Assembly (NCBI GenBank): GCA_945903925.1
Contig: CAMDPJ010000135.1
Span: 1 to 6,255, forward strand
Reading direction: 5' to 3'
DNA from: Chryseobacterium gleum
Lineage (GTDB): Bacteria; Bacteroidota; Bacteroidia; Flavobacteriales_C; GCA-002722245
Length of the DNA: 6,255 nucleotides
Both the position numbers and the translations under genes were made by a program. Each line of letters opens with the position of its first letter. The first letter of the stretch is position 1. Positions 1 through 6,255 of this stretch are shown here, piece after piece. A model generated the notes under the pieces. It was not told where the DNA came from. It searched no databases and was given only the letters and a program-made list of their open reading frames with translations.

Positions 1-2010
1 AGCAGGAATAGTTAAAGTGTAAGAAGCATCTTTCCAATCTTTAATACCTTGTTGCGAAATACTTGGGAAATGTTGATCGCCACCAACTATTAGTGCAGCC
101 GACTTACGAATCACTTTCAAAGCTGTGTCTCTGCCGTTTTTTGGCCAACCGTTAGCATCCATATCTTTTGCCAAACGGGCGCCAATTGCAGATGTGTTAT
201 TTACTGTAATGTTATCTGAAAGGTAAGGAACATAGCCTCTTCTTACTGAGCTTAAACAGGCATATACCGACTGAGTAAATACCAGCTTCATATCTTGACG
301 CTTCCACTCCGCCGACCAATCGTTTAACATCTTCAATTGTTCATCATTCAACAAAACAGCTTCTTTGTTCTCTAAAGAATCGGTAACAATAGAATCGCTT
401 AAGGCAATACCAACAATAGATGGCACATTAGGCAAGGCTTTAAGTGGCGCCGATTTAAACTTCCGATCTTCTAAAATAGCCATTCCTACGCCATTGAAAT
501 TAAGCGTAGTGAAATAGTTTTTTATTGGATTTTCCGATTTACTGTAGGTCTGAGGAAGGTGGCCGGTTTGCAACAACTGCGCTCTATTCAAAAAATCTTC
601 ATCCATTACAAATCCGCCATTATCGGTTTGCCAATCGTCTTCGTGGGTAAGGTAATGAGCAGGCAAGTTAGCGGGCACTTCTTTATCGGCCAACCTAGAA
701 CCATCGCCCCATAAATTTCCTTGAAAATAATCATGGTCATCCATCATGATGACAGTTGGTAAATTTCTAGTTAAATCATTCATTTCTAAGCACCATAACA
801 ACCAGCGGTAGTTGTAATCGCTTTCAAGTAAATGCGGCTTTGTCTCTAAAGGCAACGGGCGAGTTTCATACATTTGATCACCAAGAAATACAAGTAAATC
901 GGGGCGCAATTCTTTGTGTTTCTGTTCTAACAACTCATAGGGAGTCCAAATACTTTTGTAATCCATGTATTGCTGCGAAATAGCATAAATACCATTGCAA
1001 CTTACAGCGGCAATGCGCACTTCGTTGGCATTTTGATTGGGCGTTGCAATAACTCCTTCGTAAAAGCTACCCACCAATAAATCACCTCTTTTCAAACAGG
1101 TTCTGTAAGGCATTGCTTGAGTGTACTTCCAAAAAAAATCACGCAATCGAGACTGATTATCGCTAACAGCAACAGTAGCCAACGTAAGCCATTTTTTGTC
1201 GTGTTGAAGCTCAATCACAACAGAATCATTTTCATGAAGATTGATGGGCATAAGCTGCGCCGAAAAATTCAACACATTATCGTTTAAGGTGTACAAGCAA
1301 GTAGAAATCGGACCGAAAGTTCTTTCTCTCTTTGAAGCTAAATTTGATAAGCTTAAATTATTGAAATAGAATTCACTACCAGCTTTTGTTGAACCAATAG
1401 CTAAAGCAATACTTCCGTTTTTATTTTCATTGGCAATGGCTATTTCTTGTACAAATCTACCATCAACATATAAGTATATCCTAGGCTCATTTTTTTTGGT
1501 TCTGCTAATAAGTAAACGAATTATAATACTCTCCTTTGATTTGAAATTGGCAGTAACATCGGCATTGCACAATATTTTTGATGTGGGTAAATCTTGCGCA
1601 AACAGACGATTACCTTTAATGCCTATCCAAACGCCGTCTTCATTTGATGTAAAGCGTTGAATCATCGCTCGCGCTTTGTAATTCAAACTTTCATCGCTTA
1701 AACCTATGATGATTCCTGCTTTGGCCGCAGTATCGCTAGCCGCCAACTCATTCCTCCCTACTTCAAAACTAATTTCGCTAGAGCTCTTACTGCTTTGCAT
1801 TTCGTGGGTTAAAAGATGGAGTGTGCTTAGTTCTTCCGGACGAGAACAGTAAACTTTTCCGTTTTTCACCTCCCAGTTTTGCAAACGATTGGCCCAAAAA
1901 TCTGCCCCCACCCACCTTCTGTTTTCAATGGTGTCGAAAGAAAAAACTGTTGCTTTTTGGGCAAACAAGCTCCAAGGAAAGAGCAATAAAAAAAGGAGGT
2001 ATTTTCTCAT
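1..2010 (-). CDS. Secreted PhoD-family alkaline phosphatase/phosphodiesterase with N-terminal lectin-like domain (3' end missing)
   Basis: Partial gene: 670 codons run from an ATG at 2010 to the left edge with no stop codon, so the C-terminus lies outside. An in-frame stop sits a few codons upstream and no earlier ATG exists, which fixes the start; there is no Shine-Dalgarno. Residues 1-18 form a signal peptide (MRKYLLFLLL, likely cleavage after FAQ), implying export. Residues about 20-225 look like a LamG/concanavalin-type beta-sandwich (GRFV, FYFNNLSL), and about 235-325 like an Fn3-type sandwich. The metallophosphatase domain starts near 330: SC at 337-338, GDQMYE at 377-382, MDDHD at 423-427 and GGDQH at 643-647. 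The pattern C338, D378, Y381, D645 matches the iron ligands known for Bacillus PhoD (Cys, Asp-x-x-Tyr, late Asp), so the enzyme should be active with Fe3+/Ca2+ on phosphate mono- or diesters. The substrate is unknown. It diverges from the GH3 gene. The family call is firm; the N-terminal domain assignment is by pattern only. Confidence 0.85.
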   Translation of the reverse strand, partial: MRKYLLFLLLFPWSLFAQKATVFSFDTIENRRWVGADFWANRLQNWEVKNGKVYCSRPEELSTLHLLTHEMQSSKSSSEISFEVGRNELAASDTAAKAGIIIGLSDESLNYKARAMIQRFTSNEDGVWIGIKGNRLFAQDLPTSKILCNADVTANFKSKESIIIRLLISRTKKNEPRIYLYVDGRFVQEIAIANENKNGSIALAIGSTKAGSEFYFNNLSLSNLASKRERTFGPISTCLYTLNDNVLNFSAQLMPINLHENDSVVIELQHDKKWLTLATVAVSDNQSRLRDFFWKYTQAMPYRTCLKRGDLLVGSFYEGVIATPNQNANEVRIAAVSCNGIYAISQQYMDYKSIWTPYELLEQKHKELRPDLLVFLGDQMYETRPLPLETKPHLLESDYNYRWLLWCLEMNDLTRNLPTVIMMDDHDYFQGNLWGDGSRLADKEVPANLPAHYLTHEDDWQTDNGGFVMDEDFLNRAQLLQTGHLPQTYSKSENPIKNYFTTLNFNGVGMAILEDRKFKSAPLKALPNVPSIVGIALSDSIVTDSLENKEAVLLNDEQLKMLNDWSAEWKRQDMKLVFTQSVYACLSSVRRGYVPYLSDNITVNNTSAIGARLAKDMDANGWPKNGRDTALKVIRKSAALIVGGDQHFPSISQQGIKDWKDASYTLTIPA

Positions 2011-2155
2011 GGAATAAAAGTAATAATTTTATGTGCGGTTTTTTAATAATGGTTTTGTCCTAATTTTTTCGGGTACTGCCATAACACTGACCCTTTTCAA
2101 AAGTCTTGCTTTACTTCACTACTTCCTCTATATTCGCTAAACAAAATATCTACTT
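2011..2155. other. Divergent intergenic region between PhoD-like and GH3 genes
   Basis: This AT-rich 145-bp gap lies between two divergent start codons and must hold both promoters. A candidate for the GH3 side is listed separately. On the PhoD side I found no convincing pair of -33 and -7 boxes. No hairpin with a U-tract, riboswitch-like structure or clear operator dyad is visible; short AT-rich direct similarity (AATAAT at about 2033 and 2055) is probably compositional. Confidence 0.6.
2104..2136 (+). promoter_or_regulatory. Candidate Bacteroidota-type promoter for the GH3 gene
   Basis: TATATTCG at 2129-2136 matches the Bacteroidota -7 consensus TAnnTTTG at all but one fixed position. CTTG at 2105-2108 can serve as the -33 element (consensus TTTG), with a 20-bp spacer, inside the usual 19-21 bp. 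Transcription would start near 2141-2143, giving a 5' leader of only about 13-15 nt before the ATG at 2156. Such a short leader fits the absence of a Shine-Dalgarno. This is inferred from consensus only. Confidence 0.45.
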
Positions 2156-4390
2156 ATGAATATGCGTAGAATCTTACTTTCAAGCTTAACAGCCTTCACC
2201 CTTTTTTCTTGTTCGCCTTCTGCCGAAAATAAATCGGAAGCTGCTCAAAACGACTTCCCCGAGGAAGTAAAAAAATTATTGAGCGAGATGAGCTTGGAAG
2301 AGAAAGTGGGACAAATGGCCATTCTGAACCTTACGGTTTTAGCTACAAAAGATTCTGTTACTGGTAAAACTACTTTAGATAAAAAGAAACTCGAAGATGT
2401 TTTGGTGAAACATCAAGTAGGAAATATTTTAAACACTTATGCTGCTGTTCTTCCTCAAGAAGAATGGAGAGCGATTATCACCGGCATTCAAGATTATGCT
2501 TTAAAAACGCCACATAAAATTCCTGTATTATATGGTGTAGATGCCATTCATGGCGCTACTTACCACAAAGATGCGGTGTTGTTTCCTCAAAATATTGCCT
2601 TGGCTGCAACACGTAATCCCGAGTTGGCTCGCTTAGGTGCAAAAGCTACAGCTGCCGATGCGCGTGCTGCAGGTATCCGTTGGAATTACGCTCCTGTGTT
2701 AGATGTTGCTCGTCAGCCCCTTTGGGCGCGCTTTGGTGAAACTTATGGCGAAGACCCAACGTTGGTGGCTGCTATGGGTTGCGCTGCTATTAAAGGATAT
2801 GAAGAAGATGGTTTAGACAAAAAAACCGGAGTGGCTTCTTGTATGAAACATTACTTGGGTTATTCTGCTCCAACAACAGGAAAAGACAGAACTCCTTCTA
2901 TCATCCCCGAAACTCAATTGAGAGAAATTTTCCTACCTCCTTTCGAAGCGGCTGTTAAAGCAGGTTCATCAACTATCATGATCAACTCAGGAGAAATTAA
3001 TGGCGTGCCGGTTCACTCTTCTAAATGGTTATTGACTGATATTTTGCGTGGAGAGCTTGGATTTAAAGGTGTTGCGGTTACCGACTGGTTAGATATTAAA
3101 CGATTGTACAGCCGTCACCGCATTGCTAAAGACGAGCGCGAAGCTGTTAAAATTGGTATCAATGCCGGTATCGACATGAGCATGGTTCCTTTCGAATTGG
3201 ATTTCTGTACACACTTAATCGACTTGGTTAAAACAGGTGAAGTTTCTATGGAAAGAATCGACGAAGCAGTTGGAAGAATCCTAACCTTAAAAGTGAAATT
3301 GGGCTTGTTCAAAAATGCCTATCCTGAGAAAGAAGCAATCGCTCAATTCAACAATCCTAAAAACAAAGAATTGGCTTTAGATGCTGCAAGACAAGCAATG
3401 ACTTTATTGAAAAACGACGGCGGAATTTTACCGTTGAAAAAAGGAACGAAGATTTTGTTGGCCGGTCCGGGTGCAGATAAAGTTTCTTACTTAAATGGTT
3501 GCTGGTCTTTCTCTTGGCAGGGAAATGAGGAGGATAAATATCCTGAGTATTATACTACGATTGCTGAGGAATTGAAGGCGATTGGAGTAACCAACATTCA
3601 AGTAAGCAAAGAAATTCCCCAACCTAAATATCCTTTTGATGTTATCGTGCTTTGCCTTGGCGAAGATGCTTACGCAGAAACTCCAGGTTCTATCCGCGAA
3701 TTAGAACTTGCTCAAGAGCAACAAGATTTAGTGAAAGCAGCTTACGCAACAGGTAAACCTGTTATCATCGTTTTAACAGAAGGTCGTCCGAGAATCATCA
3801 GAGAAATTGAACCACTAGCCAAAGGAATCTTAATGGCTTATTGGCCAGGAAGTATGGGTGGAAAAGCCATTGCAGAAACCTTATTCGGTTTAAACAATCC
3901 ATCTGGTAAATTGCCTTTCACTTACCCTAAATACAGCGGAAACATCGTGACTTACGATTTAAAATATTCTGATGTGCAAGAAGATTTAGGCATGGGTGAT
4001 ACTGAAACAGGTTACGATGTTCAATGGGGTTTCGGACACGGATTAAGCTATACCACTTTTGACTATTCTGCTTTGAATTGCGATACTGTTTTAAAAGGAG
4101 ATGGAGCAATTAAAGTTTCTGTTACTATTAAAAACACAGGCGCTGCAGATGGCACTGAAGTAGTTGATTTATTCACCCGCGATCATTTCGCAAGCATCAC
4201 TCCATCTATGAAAAGATTGCGTGCATTTCAGCGTGTAGCTTTAAAAGCAGGTGAAAGCAAAACCATTACTTTCTCTATCTCTACTGCCGATGTATCTTTC
4301 ATCAACCAACAAAACAAACGAGTTACCGAAGAAGGTAAGTTTGATGTGATGGTGGGTGGATTGAAAAAAGAGTTTAGCTATCAGCAGTAA
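2156..4390 (+). CDS. bglX: GH3 family beta-glucosidase, lipoprotein (BglX-like)
   Basis: This exo-acting enzyme removes terminal beta-D-glucose from oligosaccharides or glucosides, in the periplasm or on the cell surface. The 744 residues are full length for a three-domain GH3. Residues 1-19 form a lipoprotein signal ending LFSC, so Cys19 should be lipidated; F17 makes the lipobox imperfect. The TIM-barrel domain (about 37-375) has GVDAIHG with D129 for substrate binding, WARFGETYGEDP (R192), KHYLGY (K231, H232) and VTDW with nucleophile D310. The alpha/beta sandwich (about 407-590) has GEDAYAE, with E508 the likely acid/base. An Fn3-like domain (about 645-740) follows GFGHGLSYTTF. W311 and W450 (GCWSFSWQG) match the tryptophan clamp of barley exoglucanase ExoI, suggesting tolerance of several beta linkages. 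The barrel closely recalls Dictyostelium GluA from memory. A second ATG at 2162 is an alternative start with the same lipobox. The gene is monocistronic, ending at a strong terminator. The symbol is by family resemblance; linkage preference is not determinable. Confidence 0.93.
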   Translation: MNMRRILLSSLTAFTLFSCSPSAENKSEAAQNDFPEEVKKLLSEMSLEEKVGQMAILNLTVLATKDSVTGKTTLDKKKLEDVLVKHQVGNILNTYAAVLPQEEWRAIITGIQDYALKTPHKIPVLYGVDAIHGATYHKDAVLFPQNIALAATRNPELARLGAKATAADARAAGIRWNYAPVLDVARQPLWARFGETYGEDPTLVAAMGCAAIKGYEEDGLDKKTGVASCMKHYLGYSAPTTGKDRTPSIIPETQLREIFLPPFEAAVKAGSSTIMINSGEINGVPVHSSKWLLTDILRGELGFKGVAVTDWLDIKRLYSRHRIAKDEREAVKIGINAGIDMSMVPFELDFCTHLIDLVKTGEVSMERIDEAVGRILTLKVKLGLFKNAYPEKEAIAQFNNPKNKELALDAARQAMTLLKNDGGILPLKKGTKILLAGPGADKVSYLNGCWSFSWQGNEEDKYPEYYTTIAEELKAIGVTNIQVSKEIPQPKYPFDVIVLCLGEDAYAETPGSIRELELAQEQQDLVKAAYATGKPVIIVLTEGRPRIIREIEPLAKGILMAYWPGSMGGKAIAETLFGLNNPSGKLPFTYPKYSGNIVTYDLKYSDVQEDLGMGDTETGYDVQWGFGHGLSYTTFDYSALNCDTVLKGDGAIKVSVTIKNTGAADGTEVVDLFTRDHFASITPSMKRLRAFQRVALKAGESKTITFSISTADVSFINQQNKRVTEEGKFDVMVGGLKKEFSYQQ

Positions 4391-4404
4391 ATAAAAAACT
4401 CATG

Positions 4405-4449
4405 AAAAAGGCCTTAGTTTGTTGTACATAAACTAAGGCCTTTTTTTTT
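4405..4449. terminator. Bidirectional intrinsic terminator between GH3 and epimerase genes
   Basis: A perfect 16-bp inverted repeat (AAAAAGGCCTTAGTTT at 4405-4420 and its complement at 4430-4445) encloses a 9-nt loop. A run of nine T at 4441-4449 follows on the plus strand. Read on the minus strand, the five A at 4405-4409 become the U-tract. It therefore can stop transcripts from both convergent genes, whose stop codons lie 14 and 4 bases from its ends. Confidence 0.93.
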
Positions 4450-4453
4450 CACT

Positions 4454-5329
4454 TTACTTACCTTCTATGCTATAACTGCATAAATAAATATGGTTTGTTT
4501 GCACTTCAACAGTGGCAAATCTATCTTTAAATTCACCATCATGACCAGCCTCATCGCATACACCTGCCCAAGGCTCTAAACAAACAAAAGGTGCGCCTAT
4601 TGGTGCCCAAATACCAAACTGAGGAAAACCTTCAAAAGAGAACTTCAACTCATGACGATTGCTATTGGATTTGATGGTGATTTCACTCGATTTCAAATTA
4701 AAAAACACCAAAGCATCGTTCTTAAAAATATCGTTGTGCAATGCCAATTTCTTTCCTTTCAAATAAGACTTTTCCACTTCCCCATTTCTAAAACCTGTTG
4801 ATGGATTCAACAAAACATTATCGGCGTCTTCTTCTTTATTAAACTCTAAATAACAATCGTTTAATAGACCTTCTTCATTAACCGGACAAGCGAAAGCTGG
4901 GTGGCCGCCCACAGAAAAAGGCAACGGCACATCGCCTGTATTTTTCACAGCAAAAGAAGTAATTAAAGTTTTTTCACTTATTGTATATTTTACCACAAAC
5001 TCAAAATCGAAAGGATACGATTTCTTGGTTTCTTCGTTAGACACAATCACAAATTCTAAACTGTTTAACGTTTGTTTTCTTAATTCAAAATTGCAGTCGC
5101 GCGCAAAGCCATGCTTGATCATTGGATAAACTACCCCCTCCACTTTTATACTGTCGCTGTTCACTTTGCCAATCACAGGAAACAACACTGGCGCGTGTTT
5201 ACCCCAATATTTCGCATCACCTTTCCACAGGTAATTGATTCCATTTTCTTTATTGATATAACTGCTTAACTCAGCTCCTTTTTGGTTTACCGTAGCTTTT
5301 ACAAATTCATTTTCTATTGAAAAAATCAT
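4454..5329 (-). CDS. Aldose 1-epimerase family protein (LacX-like, cytoplasmic)
   Basis: A galactose-mutarotase-superfamily protein that should interconvert alpha and beta anomers of an aldose or a phosphorylated aldose. It has 291 residues, usual for the short LacX-like branch, and no signal peptide, so it should be cytoplasmic. The all-beta fold motifs are in order: NEFVKATVNQKGAELSSY (7-24), YLWKGDAKYWGKHAPVLFPVIG with its core at 33-54, HGFARD (73-78), SVGGHPAF (139-146) and CLEPWAGVCD (250-259). H73, H143 and E252 are the likely active-site residues; by family knowledge the Glu acts as base and a His as acid. The ATG at 5329 begins directly on the conserved first strand, supporting this start. 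It is convergent with the GH3 gene, whose glucose product could be a substrate after uptake, and divergent from the PAP2 gene. The true sugar is not evident; LacX-like proteins are often annotated without a proven substrate, and a sugar-phosphate mutarotase (YeaD-like) role is possible. Confidence 0.88.
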   Translation of the reverse strand: MIFSIENEFVKATVNQKGAELSSYINKENGINYLWKGDAKYWGKHAPVLFPVIGKVNSDSIKVEGVVYPMIKHGFARDCNFELRKQTLNSLEFVIVSNEETKKSYPFDFEFVVKYTISEKTLITSFAVKNTGDVPLPFSVGGHPAFACPVNEEGLLNDCYLEFNKEEDADNVLLNPSTGFRNGEVEKSYLKGKKLALHNDIFKNDALVFFNLKSSEITIKSNSNRHELKFSFEGFPQFGIWAPIGAPFVCLEPWAGVCDEAGHDGEFKDRFATVEVQTNHIYLCSYSIEGK

Positions 5330-5382
5330 ATCTTGATTGGTGTTTTTGGGAGTAAAATATAAAATTCTTCTTATTATTGACT
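5330..5382. other. Short divergent intergenic region (epimerase / PAP2)
   Basis: Only 53 bp separate the two divergent start codons, so the promoters must overlap each other or extend into the opposite reading frame. On the minus strand, TATATTTT (5354-5361) is one base off the -7 consensus TAnnTTTG and would give a leader of about 20 nt for the epimerase gene, but no TTTG-like -33 box lies 19-21 bp upstream of it. No acceptable promoter for the PAP2 gene is visible within the gap. Confidence 0.4.
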
Positions 5383-6033
5383 ATGATTTTTCGATTCATC
5401 AAAGAACAACGCTATTTTTTTATTCCCTACTTCCTCTTTATTGCAGTAGGTTTAGCGCTATCTTTATATGAAGACAAAATTGATTTACACCTATATCTAA
5501 TCAGCATCAATAGTGGTATTGCCGATTTTATATTTTTTTGGCTCACTAAAGTTGCCGAAGGTTGGTTTGGCGCACCGTTGTTGGTAGCCTTACTTTTTTA
5601 CAATTACAGAGCTTTTTTATTTGTGGGATTAACCTATTTATTGAGCGCAGGCATCACACAGCTATTAAAGAATTTCGTTTTTCAAGACCATTGGAGACCT
5701 TTGCATTATTTATACAATCACCCGGCATTTCGACGTGTAGAAGGCGTTGAAATTTCAGAATACCACAGTTTTCCATCAGGTCACAGCACTTCTGCCTTTG
5801 CTCTTTTCTTTTGTTTAAGCCTGTTGGCTAAAAATCATTATGTAAAAGTGTTGGCTGCTATTTGCGCTATCGCCGTAGCTTATTCGCGCGTTTATCTATC
5901 GCAGCATTTCCTGCAAGATATTATAGCGGGTTCTTTTGTAGGAATATCTGTAGGATTCATATTCTACTACTTTATTTACGAAAGGAAGATCCTCTTTAAA
6001 AGCGAAAAATTAAACAAGAGATTAAAATTTTAA
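5383..6033 (+). CDS. PAP2-family integral membrane phosphatase
   Basis: Membrane phosphatase of the PAP2/acid-phosphatase superfamily, probably dephosphorylating a lipid phosphate or pyrophosphate (undecaprenyl pyrophosphate, phosphatidylglycerophosphate or lipid A are options) on the outer side of the inner membrane. All three signature motifs are present in the 216 residues: K96...R105-P106 in KNFVFQDHWRP, PSGH at 131-134 with catalytic H134, and SR-X5-H-X3-D at 168-179 with nucleophile H175 and D179. The K-to-RP spacing is eight residues, not the textbook six. About six hydrophobic segments (near 12-29, 45-57, 63-76, 78-95, 136-168 as a pair, 180-198) fit the family topology, with a hydrophilic loop between motifs one and two. 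I chose the ATG at 5383: an in-frame TTG at 5377 would add only two residues and neither has a Shine-Dalgarno. The C-terminal tail is basic (RKILFKSEKLNKRLKF). It has no co-directional neighbour, so context does not identify the substrate. Confidence 0.9.
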   Translation: MIFRFIKEQRYFFIPYFLFIAVGLALSLYEDKIDLHLYLISINSGIADFIFFWLTKVAEGWFGAPLLVALLFYNYRAFLFVGLTYLLSAGITQLLKNFVFQDHWRPLHYLYNHPAFRRVEGVEISEYHSFPSGHSTSAFALFFCLSLLAKNHYVKVLAAICAIAVAYSRVYLSQHFLQDIIAGSFVGISVGFIFYYFIYERKILFKSEKLNKRLKF

Positions 6034-6047
6034 CCTCTTGTTTTTTT
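6012..6047 (+). terminator. Intrinsic terminator overlapping the PAP2 stop codon
   Basis: AAACAAGAG at 6012-6020 pairs perfectly with CTCTTGTTT at 6035-6043. The interior TTAAAATTTTAA (6022-6033) extends the stem after one A/C mismatch, leaving a small AT loop. Seven T at 6041-6047 follow. The left arm and loop lie in the last codons of the PAP2 gene, and the TAA stop at 6031-6033 is inside the hairpin. On the minus strand the downstream tract is T-rich but interrupted, so termination of the convergent gene here is weaker but plausible. Confidence 0.8.
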
Positions 6048-6050
6048 ACA

Positions 6051-6255
6051 CTAAAACTTGTGTGCGAAGCCAATTCCTAAAACTTGTTTAAATTGAGTTC
6101 GGGGTCCAAATTGATCAAAATTACCGCTAGCATCGGTATGTGTACCTATCTTAATATCATCATCGTAAATTAACGAAGCGGTAATACTTGCCGATATATA
6201 TTTGTTCACCTTAAAAGTGATGATACTTTCCCAGTTCACATCAATGTTTTTCGGA
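6051..6255 (-). CDS. C-terminal fragment of a probable outer-membrane beta-barrel protein (DUF3078-like)
   Basis: An open frame enters from the right edge and ends at a TAG (6051-6053); 67 whole codons are visible and no stop interrupts them. A GTG at 6239 could be mistaken for a start, but the frame continues upstream (PKNIDVNWES), so this is the tail of a longer gene. The residues alternate polar and hydrophobic in the manner of barrel strands (WESIITFKVNKYISASITAS, LIYDDDIKI, TQFKQVLGIGFAHKF). The protein ends in Phe, the usual last residue recognised by the BAM machinery. NKYIS, LIYDDDIK and the QFKQVLGIGF ending recall the C-terminus of Bacteroidota DUF3078 proteins, from memory. Function is unknown. 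The gene is convergent with PAP2, 17 bp apart. Confidence 0.75.
   Translation of the reverse strand, partial: PKNIDVNWESIITFKVNKYISASITASLIYDDDIKIGTHTDASGNFDQFGPRTQFKQVLGIGFAHKF

Noticed and set aside
1430..1660. Plus-strand open frame of 76 codons
   Set aside because: It lies wholly inside the minus-strand PhoD-like gene, in the lectin-like domain; no recognisable protein features and no start signal.
1994..2016. Strong AGGAGGT followed 8 bases later by ATG on the plus strand
   Set aside because: The frame is ATG GAA TAA, only two codons. The AGGAGG is the reverse of Leu codons in the PhoD signal peptide, so it is a coincidence.
1821..2063. Plus-strand open frame of 80 codons across the PhoD-like start
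   Set aside because: It overlaps the signal-peptide end of a well-supported gene on the other strand, and its sequence is not protein-like.
3115..3312. Minus-strand open frame inside the GH3 gene
   Set aside because: Antisense shadow of the barrel domain coding region.
3927..4109. Second minus-strand open frame inside the GH3 gene
   Set aside because: Antisense shadow; no motif, no start context.
5345..5379. Possible PAP2 promoter: TTTG at 5345-5348 and TATTATTG at 5372-5379
   Set aside because: The 23-bp spacer is too long and transcription would begin at or after the start codon, with no later Met available.
5377..5382. TTG start extending PAP2 by two residues
   Set aside because: ATG at 5383 is the better start, and no ribosome binding site favours the TTG.
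5562..5750. Plus-strand open frame in another frame of the PAP2 gene
   Set aside because: Overlaps the motif-one region of a clear PAP2 protein; shadow frame.
6051..6239. Reading the right-edge frame as a complete 62-residue gene starting at GTG 6239
   Set aside because: The frame stays open to the window edge and the barrel-strand pattern continues upstream, so it is the tail of a larger gene.
1..6255. Mobile element, CRISPR, tRNA, toxin-antitoxin or defence system
   Set aside because: No transposase or integrase, repeat-spacer pattern, cloverleaf or small paired genes seen; base composition and gene style look uniform throughout.

Overview
The window looks like ordinary chromosome from a member of the Bacteroidota. 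The DNA is AT-rich and there are no strong Shine-Dalgarno sites in front of the genes. The one convincing promoter candidate fits the Bacteroidota -33/-7 pattern rather than the E. coli -35/-10 pattern. The protein at the right edge resembles the C-terminus of a Bacteroidota-type outer-membrane barrel (DUF3078-like). I cannot name a genus from the sequence alone.

Layout, left to right. From 1 to 2010 on the minus strand is the 5' two-thirds or more of a secreted PhoD-type metallophosphatase with an extra lectin-like N-terminal domain; its 3' end lies outside the window. A 145-bp divergent intergenic region (2011-2155) follows, with a candidate promoter for the next gene. From 2156 to 4390 on the plus strand is a complete lipoprotein GH3 beta-glucosidase. 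A perfect bidirectional terminator hairpin (4405-4449) separates it from a convergent cytoplasmic aldose 1-epimerase-like gene (5329 down to 4454). After a 53-bp divergent gap, a membrane phosphatase of the PAP2 family runs from 5383 to 6033. Its 3' end forms part of a second terminator, which separates it from the C-terminal end of a convergent outer-membrane-protein gene running off the right edge (6051 to 6255).

The genes alternate in direction (- + - + -), so no two of them form an operon inside the window. The GH3 enzyme and the epimerase-like protein make biochemical sense together: periplasmic release of beta-D-glucose, then anomer interconversion in the cytoplasm. They are transcribed separately, however, and no SusC/SusD pair, sugar transporter or regulator is present, so a polysaccharide utilization locus is not demonstrated. 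The PhoD-like and PAP2 enzymes are both phosphatases, but of unrelated folds and different locations.

I found no mobile element, CRISPR array, RNA gene, toxin-antitoxin pair or defence system, and no evidence of an undescribed system. The points most worth checking are the composite architecture of the PhoD protein, a Ser at the usual Tyr position near the GH3 nucleophile, the wider spacing in the first PAP2 motif, and the terminator that uses the end of the PAP2 reading frame.
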